Origin: Flavobacteriaceae bacterium
GTDB lineage: Bacteria; Bacteroidota; Bacteroidia; Flavobacteriales; Flavobacteriaceae
Reading direction: 5' to 3'
Assembly (NCBI GenBank): GCA_015488935.1
Contig: WFMU01000199.1
Span: 1-7,187, forward strand
DNA length: 7,187 nt
Below the pieces are notes generated by a model that made no database searches, had not been told where the DNA came from, and saw only the letters and a list, made by a program, of their open reading frames with translations. Positions 1-6,919 of the stretch are shown in pieces (the stretch's first letter is position 1; every line of letters begins with the position of its first letter). Both the position numbers and the translations under genes were made by a program.

Positions 1-3000
1 ATTTATTAAAGTAAAAAATGAGAAATTAGGAATTTCTTCTTTAAAAGTAAATGTAGATGTATTTGGCAATATCGCCACCACAACATACGATATGCTATTT
101 TACAATCCAACCAACCAAGTTTTAGAAGGAGAACTTAATTTTCCATTAGGCGAAGGACAAAATGTAGTGCGATTAGCCTTAGAAATAAATGGCCATTTGC
201 GAGAAGCCGTAGTAGTAGAAAAAGAATTAGGAAGAGTTGCTTTTGAAGCAGTAGTTAGGCGAGGTGTAGATCCTGTATTGCTCGAAAAAGTAACAGGAAA
301 TAATTACAAAGCAAGAATATATCCAATTCCAGCAAATGGCTATAAACGTATTGTATTGGCATTTGACCAAAATTTAAAATACAAAGACCATGCTAAAACA
401 TTACAGTTACCATTAAAATTTAATAAAGAATTAGATAAATTTAGTGTAGCTGTAGAGGTTTTTAGTCAAGATAAAGCACCAATAATTAAAACCAACGGAT
501 TGCCGTTGCAATTTTTAAAGACAGAACAAAGTTATAAATCAACCTTTACAAAAGAAAAGTACTTACTAAATAACGATTTGGATTTGCGTTTGCCATTAGG
601 AGATAATACCGCAGCAATCATCAGAAATGAAAACTATTTTTATCTATCGCAGCCAATACAATTCACAAAAGAAGTAAGAGAAAAACCAAAAACTATCGAT
701 TTATTTTGGGACATGTCGTATTCCATGCAAGATAGAAACATAGAAAAAGAGCTAAAATTGTTGGATATATACCTGCAATACCTTCGAAATGTAACTATAA
801 ATATTACAACGTTTAGTAATGAATTGCGCAGCAAAAAAACATTTAAAATTACAAATGGAAACTGGAATATCTTAAAAACTGTTTTGCAATCGAGTGTTTA
901 TGATGGAGCAACAAACTATGCAGTTTTAGAAAAAGAAATAACAAATACATCAAATACCGTATTATTTTTTACCGATTTAATGCATAATTTAAGCGATACA
1001 AAACTACAATTTAAAAACACGGTATTTATAGTAAACAGTATAAGTAAAAGTAATCATGAATTAGCAAAGCAAATTACCAATAATAATGATGGAAGTTACA
1101 TCAATTTAAACGATGTCTCAGTAACAGAAGGATTCCAATTATTAAAAAATAAAAAATTCGAATTATTAGCGATAGAAACCACAAATCCAGAAACTGAAAT
1201 CTATCCAAAGAAATTCCAAAATGTAGTTCATGGTATAAATATAAGTGGAAAAAATATTCGTGCTGGACAAAAAATAACATTCAAATTCGGAAGTAATCAG
1301 CAAATAACAAAAACTATGGTCTATGAAATGCCAACTAAAAAGGTGCACACTACCAAATTAGACAAAATATTTGTAGCCAATAAAATAAATTTTTTACAAA
1401 AAGACAAAGAAAAAAACAAACAAGAAATAATAACATTGAGTAAAGGATATAAGGTAATTTCGGAATATACATCGATGATTGTTTTAGACAATGTAAGAGA
1501 TTACTTAAAATATAAAATAGAACCACCAGCAGATTTAAGAGAAGCCTATGACAAGTTATTAAAACAAAGAAATGCAACTGTTGTGGCACAAGAAACAATA
1601 AAACAAGAAACAGATAAAGAAGTAAATGAACCAGAAAACATACAAGGAGAATTTATCGTATCTGGAGTTGTATCTGATGCTATGGGACCTGTAGCTGATG
1701 TTTCCGTAAAAGTAAAAGGAACAAATGTAGGAACAGTAACCGATTTTGATGGAAGATTTAGCATTAGAGCAAGTATTGGCAACGATTTGGTATTTACGCA
1801 TATCTCGTATGGCACAATAGAAACAACCGTTGTAGGAAGACAAATGCATGTTTCCATGCAAAATGCAGGATCTGAATTAGAAGAAGTGGTTGTAACTGCA
1901 TTAGGTATAAAAAGAAAAACAGACGAACTTACATCTTCTACACAAATAGTGAAAAGTGAAGTATTAACCAAAGCATCAGCACCAAATATTGTTAATGCGT
2001 TAGCAGGAAAAGTTTCTGGTTTAAGAATTAGCAAAACTACGAGTGGTGTAAACGAAGAAAATCAAATTTTGTTACGAGGAATGCGTTCTTTTTCAGGAAA
2101 TAATGAAGCCTTAATTGTTATTGATGGAGTGCCATCATCTAAAGATTTATTAGAAGCTATTGACCCAGAATCAATAGAATCTGTTAATGTGTTAAAAGGT
2201 GCTAGTGGCGCAGCATTGTATGGCTCACAAGCAGCAAATGGCGCATTAATAATCACCACAAAAAAAGGCGATACAGGAACAAATATAGCAACAACTCACG
2301 AAGAAGAAGAAATTAAAGTAACACCTAGAAATAAATATTTGGGCAGTTTAAAAGTAAATATTCCAAAAAATAAAGCAGCGTATTTAAACGCATATAAATT
2401 TCTAAAAACAGCAAAAGGATATTACAATCAATATTTAATTCAAAGAGAAAAATACGTGAATTATCCAGCATTTTTAGTAGATATTTACGATTTATTTCTA
2501 GAAAAAGGATTTAAAAAATATGCCGATAGAATAGTATCAAATATTATTGAATTAGATATAGATAATTATGAAAAACTTAAAATATATGCCTATAAAATGG
2601 AAAAAAGTAAGCAAAAAGAATTGGCAGTATTTCTGTATAAAAAGATTTTAGAATTGCGACCAGAAGATGCACAATCGTATCGAGATTTAGCATTGATATA
2701 TAAAGCAATGCACAAAAATAAAGAAGCAGATAAAATATTAGAAACCATAGTTTCAGGTAAAATATATAAAAATTCACACCGTAGAAAATTTAAAGGAGTA
2801 ACTACTATTTCTAGGAATGAAATGGCGAGTAAGCATAAAAAATTTGATATTCGTGTTGTTATAGATTGGAATCACAACGATACCGATATCGATTTACACA
2901 TTATTGAGCCAACTTTAGAAGAATGTTACTATGGACATCAACAAACTAAAATTGGAGGTCAGATGTCTATGGATATGACACAAGGTTTTGGACCAGAAGA

Positions 3001-3208
3001 ATACACGCTTACAAAAGCAAAAAAAGGAATTTACTATGTAAAAGTGAATTATTATGGCGATAGATATCAGAAAATTGAAAATCCAACATTTATTAAAATA
3101 ACAATATTTAAAAATTATGGTAGCGATAAAGAAACCAAAGAAATTAGAGTAATACGAATGTCTGGAAAATCTAAAAAATATATCTTAGCAAAAATTAATG
3201 TTGCGTAA
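1..3208 (+). CDS. VIT/vWA protein with inserted SusC-type plug, TPR and DUF2135 (5' partial)
   Basis: The frame is open from the left edge (first full codon at base 2) with no stop before TAA at 3206-3208. The ATG at 92 lies inside the VIT domain, so the true start, and probably a signal peptide, lie upstream. Counting the codon at base 2 as residue 1, 1068 residues are visible. VIT spans about 1-128 (EINGHLREAVVVEKE and RRGVDPVLLEKV are typical). vWA spans about 229-384 with a full MIDAS: D237-x-S239-x-S241, T304 in GATN, D325 in TDL. A linker with YTSMIVLD and IEPP, usual after vWA in this family, follows. Next come a carboxypeptidase-like regulatory domain (549-621), a SusC-type plug (626-756; EEVVVTALGIKR, LRGMRSF, ALYGSQAANGALIITTKKG), TPR-like helices (about 794-923) and a DUF2135-like domain (about 947-1055). 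There is no TonB barrel. VIT/vWA proteins are generally extracytoplasmic adhesion or scaffold proteins. An envelope protein-interaction role is inferred; the substrate is unknown. Confidence 0.9.
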   Translation, partial: FIKVKNEKLGISSLKVNVDVFGNIATTTYDMLFYNPTNQVLEGELNFPLGEGQNVVRLALEINGHLREAVVVEKELGRVAFEAVVRRGVDPVLLEKVTGNNYKARIYPIPANGYKRIVLAFDQNLKYKDHAKTLQLPLKFNKELDKFSVAVEVFSQDKAPIIKTNGLPLQFLKTEQSYKSTFTKEKYLLNNDLDLRLPLGDNTAAIIRNENYFYLSQPIQFTKEVREKPKTIDLFWDMSYSMQDRNIEKELKLLDIYLQYLRNVTINITTFSNELRSKKTFKITNGNWNILKTVLQSSVYDGATNYAVLEKEITNTSNTVLFFTDLMHNLSDTKLQFKNTVFIVNSISKSNHELAKQITNNNDGSYINLNDVSVTEGFQLLKNKKFELLAIETTNPETEIYPKKFQNVVHGINISGKNIRAGQKITFKFGSNQQITKTMVYEMPTKKVHTTKLDKIFVANKINFLQKDKEKNKQEIITLSKGYKVISEYTSMIVLDNVRDYLKYKIEPPADLREAYDKLLKQRNATVVAQETIKQETDKEVNEPENIQGEFIVSGVVSDAMGPVADVSVKVKGTNVGTVTDFDGRFSIRASIGNDLVFTHISYGTIETTVVGRQMHVSMQNAGSELEEVVVTALGIKRKTDELTSSTQIVKSEVLTKASAPNIVNALAGKVSGLRISKTTSGVNEENQILLRGMRSFSGNNEALIVIDGVPSSKDLLEAIDPESIESVNVLKGASGAALYGSQAANGALIITTKKGDTGTNIATTHEEEEIKVTPRNKYLGSLKVNIPKNKAAYLNAYKFLKTAKGYYNQYLIQREKYVNYPAFLVDIYDLFLEKGFKKYADRIVSNIIELDIDNYEKLKIYAYKMEKSKQKELAVFLYKKILELRPEDAQSYRDLALIYKAMHKNKEADKILETIVSGKIYKNSHRRKFKGVTTISRNEMASKHKKFDIRVVIDWNHNDTDIDLHIIEPTLEECYYGHQQTKIGGQMSMDMTQGFGPEEYTLTKAKKGIYYVKVNYYGDRYQKIENPTFIKITIFKNYGSDKETKEIRVIRMSGKSKKYILAKINVA
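1646..2269 (+). other. Inserted module: carboxypeptidase-like regulatory domain plus SusC-type TonB plug
   Basis: This in-frame segment of about 208 residues matches the N-terminal part of SusC/RagA outer-membrane receptors. First comes a beta-sandwich regulatory domain (SGVVSDAMGPVADVSVKVKG, then GTVTDFDGRFSI and LVFTHISYGT). A TonB-box-like stretch, LEEVVVTALG, follows at 1877-1906, then a complete plug ending in the NGALIITTKKG motif. In true receptors a barrel of several hundred residues comes next. Here the sequence passes into TPR-like helices and a DUF2135-like domain instead. Hand-counted GC is about 42% at 2161-2280, against 20% at 2461-2580 and 23% at 961-1080. Part of that difference comes from the plug's Gly/Ala-rich composition. 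Confidence 0.85.
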
Positions 3209-3211
3209 AGC

Positions 3212-3241
3212 TTGGTATAGTTATTGAAATGTTTATTTTTG
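3212..3241 (+). promoter_or_regulatory. Bacteroidota-type promoter for the DUF2059 gene
   Basis: TATTTTTG at 3234-3241 is an exact match to the TAnnTTTG -7 element. TTG at 3212-3214 lies 19 nt upstream, as expected for the -33 element. Transcription would begin near 3246-3248, giving a leader of roughly 24 nt. No hairpin separates this site from the preceding gene, so read-through from that gene is also possible. Confidence 0.6.
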
Positions 3242-3270
3242 AATATTAATAATTTAAAACAAAACTTTAG

Positions 3271-3672
3271 ATGAAAAAAATGATTTTAATACTTGCTTTT
3301 GTGTTAACAGGAGTAATGGTACATGCGCAAGAAAAAGATGCTTTTACAAAAGACACAGAAAAATTAGTACGCGTTATATCTGCTTCTGCATTTGAGCCTG
3401 TTGTAAAACAATTCTCGGCAATGGTTCCTCAAGATAAAAAGGAAGCATTTGAAAAAGATGTAAGAGCAACATTTCCAAAATTGTACGCAGCGATGGCTGA
3501 AATTTATAAAGAGGAGTTTACACATGATGAGGTAAAAGATATTTTAGCATTTTATGCAACTCCAACGGGTAAAAAATTAGCAGAAAAAACAGGAGTACTT
3601 TCTCAAAAAGGAATGGCAGCAGGACAACAATGGGGAATGGAAATCCAAACATTAATATCTAAGTACAAATAA
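3271..3672 (+). CDS. Secreted DUF2059 domain protein
   Basis: This is a 133-residue protein with a clear signal peptide: MKK, a hydrophobic stretch over residues 4-17, and probable cleavage after VHA, before Gln20. The mature part is helical and charged and resembles DUF2059. The typical segment is present at about residues 85-104, with FTHDEVKDILAFYATPTGKK followed by a conserved-looking Gly/Met/Gln-rich C-terminal helix. It is predicted to be periplasmic or surface-exposed; DUF2059 has no established biochemical function. The first ATG is chosen because it gives the full Lys-rich signal peptide; the ATG three codons later would remove those lysines. It lies 62 nt after the large VIT/vWA gene, has its own promoter and ends in a strong terminator. 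A functional link to the upstream gene is possible, but adjacency alone does not show it. Confidence 0.85.
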   Translation: MKKMILILAFVLTGVMVHAQEKDAFTKDTEKLVRVISASAFEPVVKQFSAMVPQDKKEAFEKDVRATFPKLYAAMAEIYKEEFTHDEVKDILAFYATPTGKKLAEKTGVLSQKGMAAGQQWGMEIQTLISKYK

Positions 3673-3690
3673 AAGTAACTAGAAATAATT

Positions 3691-3724
3691 AAAAAAAGCC
3701 ATCTATTTTTAGATGGCTTTTTTT
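3691..3724. terminator. Bidirectional intrinsic terminator between convergent genes
   Basis: A perfect 15-bp inverted repeat pairs AAAAAAAGCCATCTA (3691-3705) with 3710-3724 around a TTTT loop. It gives a GC-containing stem with a run of seven T on the downstream side in both directions. It starts 18 nt after the DUF2059 stop and lies 23 nt beyond the rmuC stop, so it can end both convergent transcripts. Confidence 0.9.
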
Positions 3725-3747
3725 GTTTATAGTTACAGTGCTATCTG

Positions 3748-5142
3748 CTAATCCTCCTCTTCGGCACGTCTTACGATAGCATCTGGCAATGATTTTTTAG
3801 CTTTAGCACCCAATTTTTTAATTTTTTCGACCGAAGTAATCAAATTTCCACGACCTTCAAAAAGTTTATTCATGGCATCTTTATAGCCACTTTTAGCTTC
3901 GTCCATTTTTTTACCAACTTTGGTTAAATCGGCAATTAAACCATCAAATTTATCATATAAAGCACCAGCTTGTCTGGCAATTTCTATGGCGTTTCGTTGT
4001 TGTTTTTCGTTGTTCCACATACTATCTATGGTACGTAGTGTTGCCAAAAGGGTAGAAGGTGTAACAATTACAATATTTTTTTCAAATGCCTTGTTATACA
4101 ATTGATTATCGTAATTTGTAGCCACAGCAAAAGCAGGTTCTATAGGTACAAAAAGCAATACAAAATCTGGCGATTCAATTTCATACAAATCCTCATATTT
4201 TTTATCACTTAGTTGTATTACATGTCTATTTAAAGAAGCAATATGCTCTTTTAAAAACTGATTTCTGTCGTCTTCATTTTCGGCATTTACCATTTTTTCA
4301 TACGCTGTAAGCGAGACTTTAGAATCTACAATCATTTTTTTATTATCTGGTAAATGGATAATTACATCTGGTCTTAAACGTTGTCTATCACCATCATTAA
4401 CGGTAAAACTTTTTTCCATTTCATATTCACGACCTTTCTCTAAACCAGATTTTTCTAAAACACGTTCTAAGATAAGTTCGCCCCAATTTCCTTGTGTTTT
4501 ACTTTCGCCTTTTAAAGCTTTTGCCAAGTTATTTGCCTCGTTACTAATTTTAATATTCTGTTCGTGAAGCGATTTTAAATGTTCTCCCAAAGCAGCATGA
4601 CGCTCAATATTTTCTTTGTTAGAGTTTTCTACTTTTTGCTCAAAGGTCTGAATTTTTTCTTGTAGTGGATTTAAAATTTGTTTTAAATTCTCTTTATTCT
4701 GCTCGGTAAATTTCACCGATTTTTCTTCTAAAATCTTATTTGCTAAGTTTTCAAATTCTTTGGTAAATTTTTCTTGTAATTTTTCAACTTCCTGTTTGTT
4801 TTCGGTAAGTTTAACTTGTGTATTTTCTAATTCTGCTAATTTTTGGGTTAGCTTAATATGCAAAGCATCTTTTTCGGTACGAATTTTTTCGCGTTCGGAT
4901 TTAATTTCAAGAATCAATTTTTCGGTATTATTTTTTTCTTCTTGTACCAAATTTTTATAATCTGTAAGTTGTTGCTGACTTTGATTTTTAAAAGTCTCAA
5001 ATTGCTGTGTTGTTTGTTTGTTACGTTCTACCAAAGCAGCCGTTTCTTTTTCAAATTTAAGTGTAGAAAATAGTTTGCCTAGAATGGCTCCTACAATTAA
5101 GGCAACAATTCCGATAAGGATATAGATGAGGTATTCGTTCAT
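3748..5142 (-). CDS. rmuC: DNA recombination protein RmuC
   Basis: This 464-residue protein has the full RmuC layout. One N-terminal membrane helix (about 4-25, LIYILIGIVALIVGAILGKL) is followed by a long Gln/Lys/Glu-rich coiled coil (about 30-205) and the conserved RmuC domain (about 210-445). The domain resembles PD-(D/E)XK nucleases. Candidate catalytic residues are Glu222 in GNWGE, Asp259 in RLRPDVII, and Asp273 and Lys275 in IVDSKV. The motif VTPSTLLATLRTID is also typical of the family. In E. coli, RmuC limits recombination between inverted repeats and is thought to cleave DNA structures; the exact activity is not settled. The membrane helix suggests a cytoplasmic enzyme held at the inner membrane. 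The gene lies 131 bp downstream of the saccharopine dehydrogenase on the same strand. No TAnnTTTG promoter was found in the gap, so some expression may come from read-through. The C-terminus is acidic (EEED). Confidence 0.95.
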   Translation of the reverse strand: MNEYLIYILIGIVALIVGAILGKLFSTLKFEKETAALVERNKQTTQQFETFKNQSQQQLTDYKNLVQEEKNNTEKLILEIKSEREKIRTEKDALHIKLTQKLAELENTQVKLTENKQEVEKLQEKFTKEFENLANKILEEKSVKFTEQNKENLKQILNPLQEKIQTFEQKVENSNKENIERHAALGEHLKSLHEQNIKISNEANNLAKALKGESKTQGNWGELILERVLEKSGLEKGREYEMEKSFTVNDGDRQRLRPDVIIHLPDNKKMIVDSKVSLTAYEKMVNAENEDDRNQFLKEHIASLNRHVIQLSDKKYEDLYEIESPDFVLLFVPIEPAFAVATNYDNQLYNKAFEKNIVIVTPSTLLATLRTIDSMWNNEKQQRNAIEIARQAGALYDKFDGLIADLTKVGKKMDEAKSGYKDAMNKLFEGRGNLITSVEKIKKLGAKAKKSLPDAIVRRAEEED

Positions 5143-5273
5143 TTGCTTATTAATTTTATGTAAAAGTAATTAATATTTGGAGAATAGGGTGTTATTATTA
5201 ATAGTTCCACATCAAAAAACATTTTTAGAAGTCTTTTATACGTAAAGCAAAATGTAATAAAATAAAAAGACTA

Positions 5274-6644
5274 TTATCCAATGATAGCTTCTGGATTGTA
5301 ACCTAAATACGGTACTTTTTCTTCTTTAAAAGTGATGCCAAATTCTTCCAATTCTTTTAATATAGGCTCGTAAACTTCTTTGGTAATAGGTAGTTGAACA
5401 CCAGGTGTTTTTATTTCGCCATTTAAAATTTTTAAGGTTGCTATTGCAACTGGCAAACCAACTGTTTTTGCCATTGCAGTATAAATTTGGTCATCGCCAA
5501 TAACACGCATATACGAATTTATTTGACGGCGTTCATTTTGGTATTCATACCCAAATTTGTGCATCATTACTATCATATCTTTATCGTCTGATTTTAAAGT
5601 CCACTTGTCCATTAAAATTTTCTGTAAAATTTGTGCAGGAGTTGCTTTTTTTAATCCAACTTTTTTAGTTTTACTAAAGATATCTAGTTCTAATAATTTT
5701 TCCCAGATGATATCATCTTGGTCAATTTTTAGATAATAGCGCAATTTTAATTCTACAGAGTCGTGTGGAGCGTATGCTAAAAATGAATTAGTAAAATCGC
5801 GATAAGTCATATTTTCAGAATCATCTATGGTGTAGCTATCATCGGTCATTCCTAGTTGTACAAAAATATTCCATGCTCTAGAAAAACCTATTTTGCGAAT
5901 TGTTCCTCGATATAAAGTTTGAATATCCTCTAAGCCATATACACTTCTATATTTTAAAGAATCTCTATTAGCAAGACCTTCAAATTTTCCATATTCTCTT
6001 AAATCTAAAATTTCGGTACGTCTAAATAGTTTATGATATGGTATGTATTTATATTTTCCTTCTTGAATAAATTTCGCAGCAGAGCCTTGTCCTGCTACCA
6101 CTACATTTCTAGGATTCCAAGTAAATTTATAATTCCATAGATTATCATCACTTTCTGGAGCTACTAATCCACCAGTAAACGATTCAAAAAGTATTAATTT
6201 TGCACCATTGTCTCTTATTCTATCAATAATTTGCATAGCACTCATGTGATCGATTCCAGGATCTAAACCAATTTCATTCATAAAAACCAAGCCTTTTGCT
6301 ACAACTTCGTCATTAAGGGCTTGCATTTCTTTAGATATATAGGATGCTGTAACCATACTTTTACTGTACTTAACACAATCTTTTGCTACTTCTAAATGAA
6401 ATCGTGCAGGTAACATAGATATTACAATATCTGCTTGTTGTACTGCTTCACTTCTGCTTTTTTCTTCAAAAATATCCAATGCTATAGCTTTTCCATTTTT
6501 GTGATTTGCTACCATTTTTTTTGCGGCATCTATTTGCTTATCTGCCACAATAATTTGTAAGTTTTCAACGGTAGATTTATCTAATAAATATTGGATTAAT
6601 GAAGATGCTGAGCGTCCTGCTCCTATTACTAAAATTTTTCTCAT
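5274..6644 (-). CDS. Saccharopine dehydrogenase family protein (glutamate-forming type, LYS9-like)
   Basis: This 456-residue protein is close in length to fungal Lys9. An N-terminal Rossmann fold has the dinucleotide loop VIGAGRSASS (residues 6-15; GxGxxA). Asp35 lies at the end of the second strand (IIVADKQ), a position that usually favours NAD+ over NADP+. The family signature GLDPGIDHMSAM falls at 126-137, and the substrate-domain signature runs from GGLVAPESDDN through FTWNPRNV to AGQG (158-187). The likely reaction is saccharopine plus NAD(P)+ to glutamate plus 2-aminoadipate 6-semialdehyde, part of lysine breakdown in the cytoplasm. No lysine-ketoglutarate reductase or aminoadipate semialdehyde dehydrogenase lies in the window. 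Related carboxynorspermidine-type dehydrogenases are the main alternative, but the signatures and length fit saccharopine dehydrogenase better. The start at 6644 puts the Rossmann strand at the N-terminus, as expected. Confidence 0.88.
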   Translation of the reverse strand: MRKILVIGAGRSASSLIQYLLDKSTVENLQIIVADKQIDAAKKMVANHKNGKAIALDIFEEKSRSEAVQQADIVISMLPARFHLEVAKDCVKYSKSMVTASYISKEMQALNDEVVAKGLVFMNEIGLDPGIDHMSAMQIIDRIRDNGAKLILFESFTGGLVAPESDDNLWNYKFTWNPRNVVVAGQGSAAKFIQEGKYKYIPYHKLFRRTEILDLREYGKFEGLANRDSLKYRSVYGLEDIQTLYRGTIRKIGFSRAWNIFVQLGMTDDSYTIDDSENMTYRDFTNSFLAYAPHDSVELKLRYYLKIDQDDIIWEKLLELDIFSKTKKVGLKKATPAQILQKILMDKWTLKSDDKDMIVMMHKFGYEYQNERRQINSYMRVIGDDQIYTAMAKTVGLPVAIATLKILNGEIKTPGVQLPITKEVYEPILKELEEFGITFKEEKVPYLGYNPEAIIG

Positions 6645-6651
6645 AATGCTA

Positions 6652-6668
6652 CCTGAAAATAATTCAGG
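6652..6668 (-). promoter_or_regulatory. Small hairpin just upstream of the saccharopine dehydrogenase start
   Basis: CCTGAA (6652-6657) pairs with TTCAGG (6663-6668) around a 5-nt loop, ending 8 nt before the start codon on the minus strand. In the mRNA the 3' arm contains AGG at a distance suitable for a weak ribosome binding site, so the hairpin could mask it. The stem is only 6 bp and may be chance, or it could be an operator. Confidence 0.3.
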
Positions 6669-6724
6669 CTAATTTAATTAATATTGCCGTTTTACTATTT
6701 TTTATTATGCCGTAAATCGGATTT

Positions 6725-6753
6725 CAAATTTACAAAATTGAAGATAATACCAA
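6725..6753 (-). promoter_or_regulatory. Bacteroidota-type promoter for saccharopine dehydrogenase
   Basis: On the minus strand, TAAATTTG (6725-6732) matches TAnnTTTG exactly, and TTG (6751-6753) lies 18 nt upstream. A second possible -33 site, TTTG at 6755-6758, lies 22 nt upstream. The predicted leader is about 75 nt and contains the small hairpin near the start codon. Confidence 0.5.
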
Positions 6754-6906
6754 GCAAAATATTTCTAAATTTTAGATTTTTTCAAAAGTATTTTACAAGA
6801 AGCTAATTCTAAATCTATTAACTTAGACCATTGTATTTAGATTAAAAAAACTGTTGGAAGTTATTACAAACGTAAGTTCGTTATAAAACAGGTTTAAAAA
6901 AAATGG

Positions 6907-6914
6907 TATCTTTG
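6907..6914 (+). promoter_or_regulatory. -7 element of the smpB promoter
   Basis: TATCTTTG is an exact TAnnTTTG match that ends only 5 nt before the smpB ATG. Transcription would start at or within a few bases of the start codon. No good TTG was found at the expected -33 distance; only weak T-rich sequence near 6877-6884 could serve. Confidence 0.5.
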
Positions 6915-6919
6915 CATTT

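Noticed and set aside
92..94. ATG at 92 as the start of the large gene
   Set aside because: The same frame upstream encodes the first strands of the VIT domain (SSLKVNVDVFGNIATTTYD) and is open to the window edge, so 92 is an internal Met.
1546..2034. Antisense open frame of 162 codons across the regulatory domain and plug
   Set aside because: It lies wholly opposite a frame with strong domain matches, its product resembles no family I know, and it has no promoter or ribosome binding site. It is a shadow of the coding strand.
3920..5073. Short plus-strand open frames opposite rmuC
   Set aside because: Their products are Phe/Ser/Cys-rich, typical of the complement of Lys/Glu-rich coiled-coil coding sequence. 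They overlap a complete rmuC.
5161..5168. TACTTTTA (minus strand) as an rmuC promoter
   Set aside because: It misses the final G of TAnnTTTG, and no TTG lies at the right distance upstream.
5230..5272. Inverted repeat AGTCTTTT / AAAAGACT after the saccharopine dehydrogenase stop, as a terminator
   Set aside because: The stem is 8 bp and AT-rich with a 27-nt loop, and the T-rich tract is not placed after the stem. It is too weak to call.
6764..6841. Repeated TCTAAA/TTTAGA motifs in the divergent intergenic region as operator sites
   Set aside because: Short AT-only-type inverted repeats are expected by chance in sequence this AT-rich, and their spacing is irregular.
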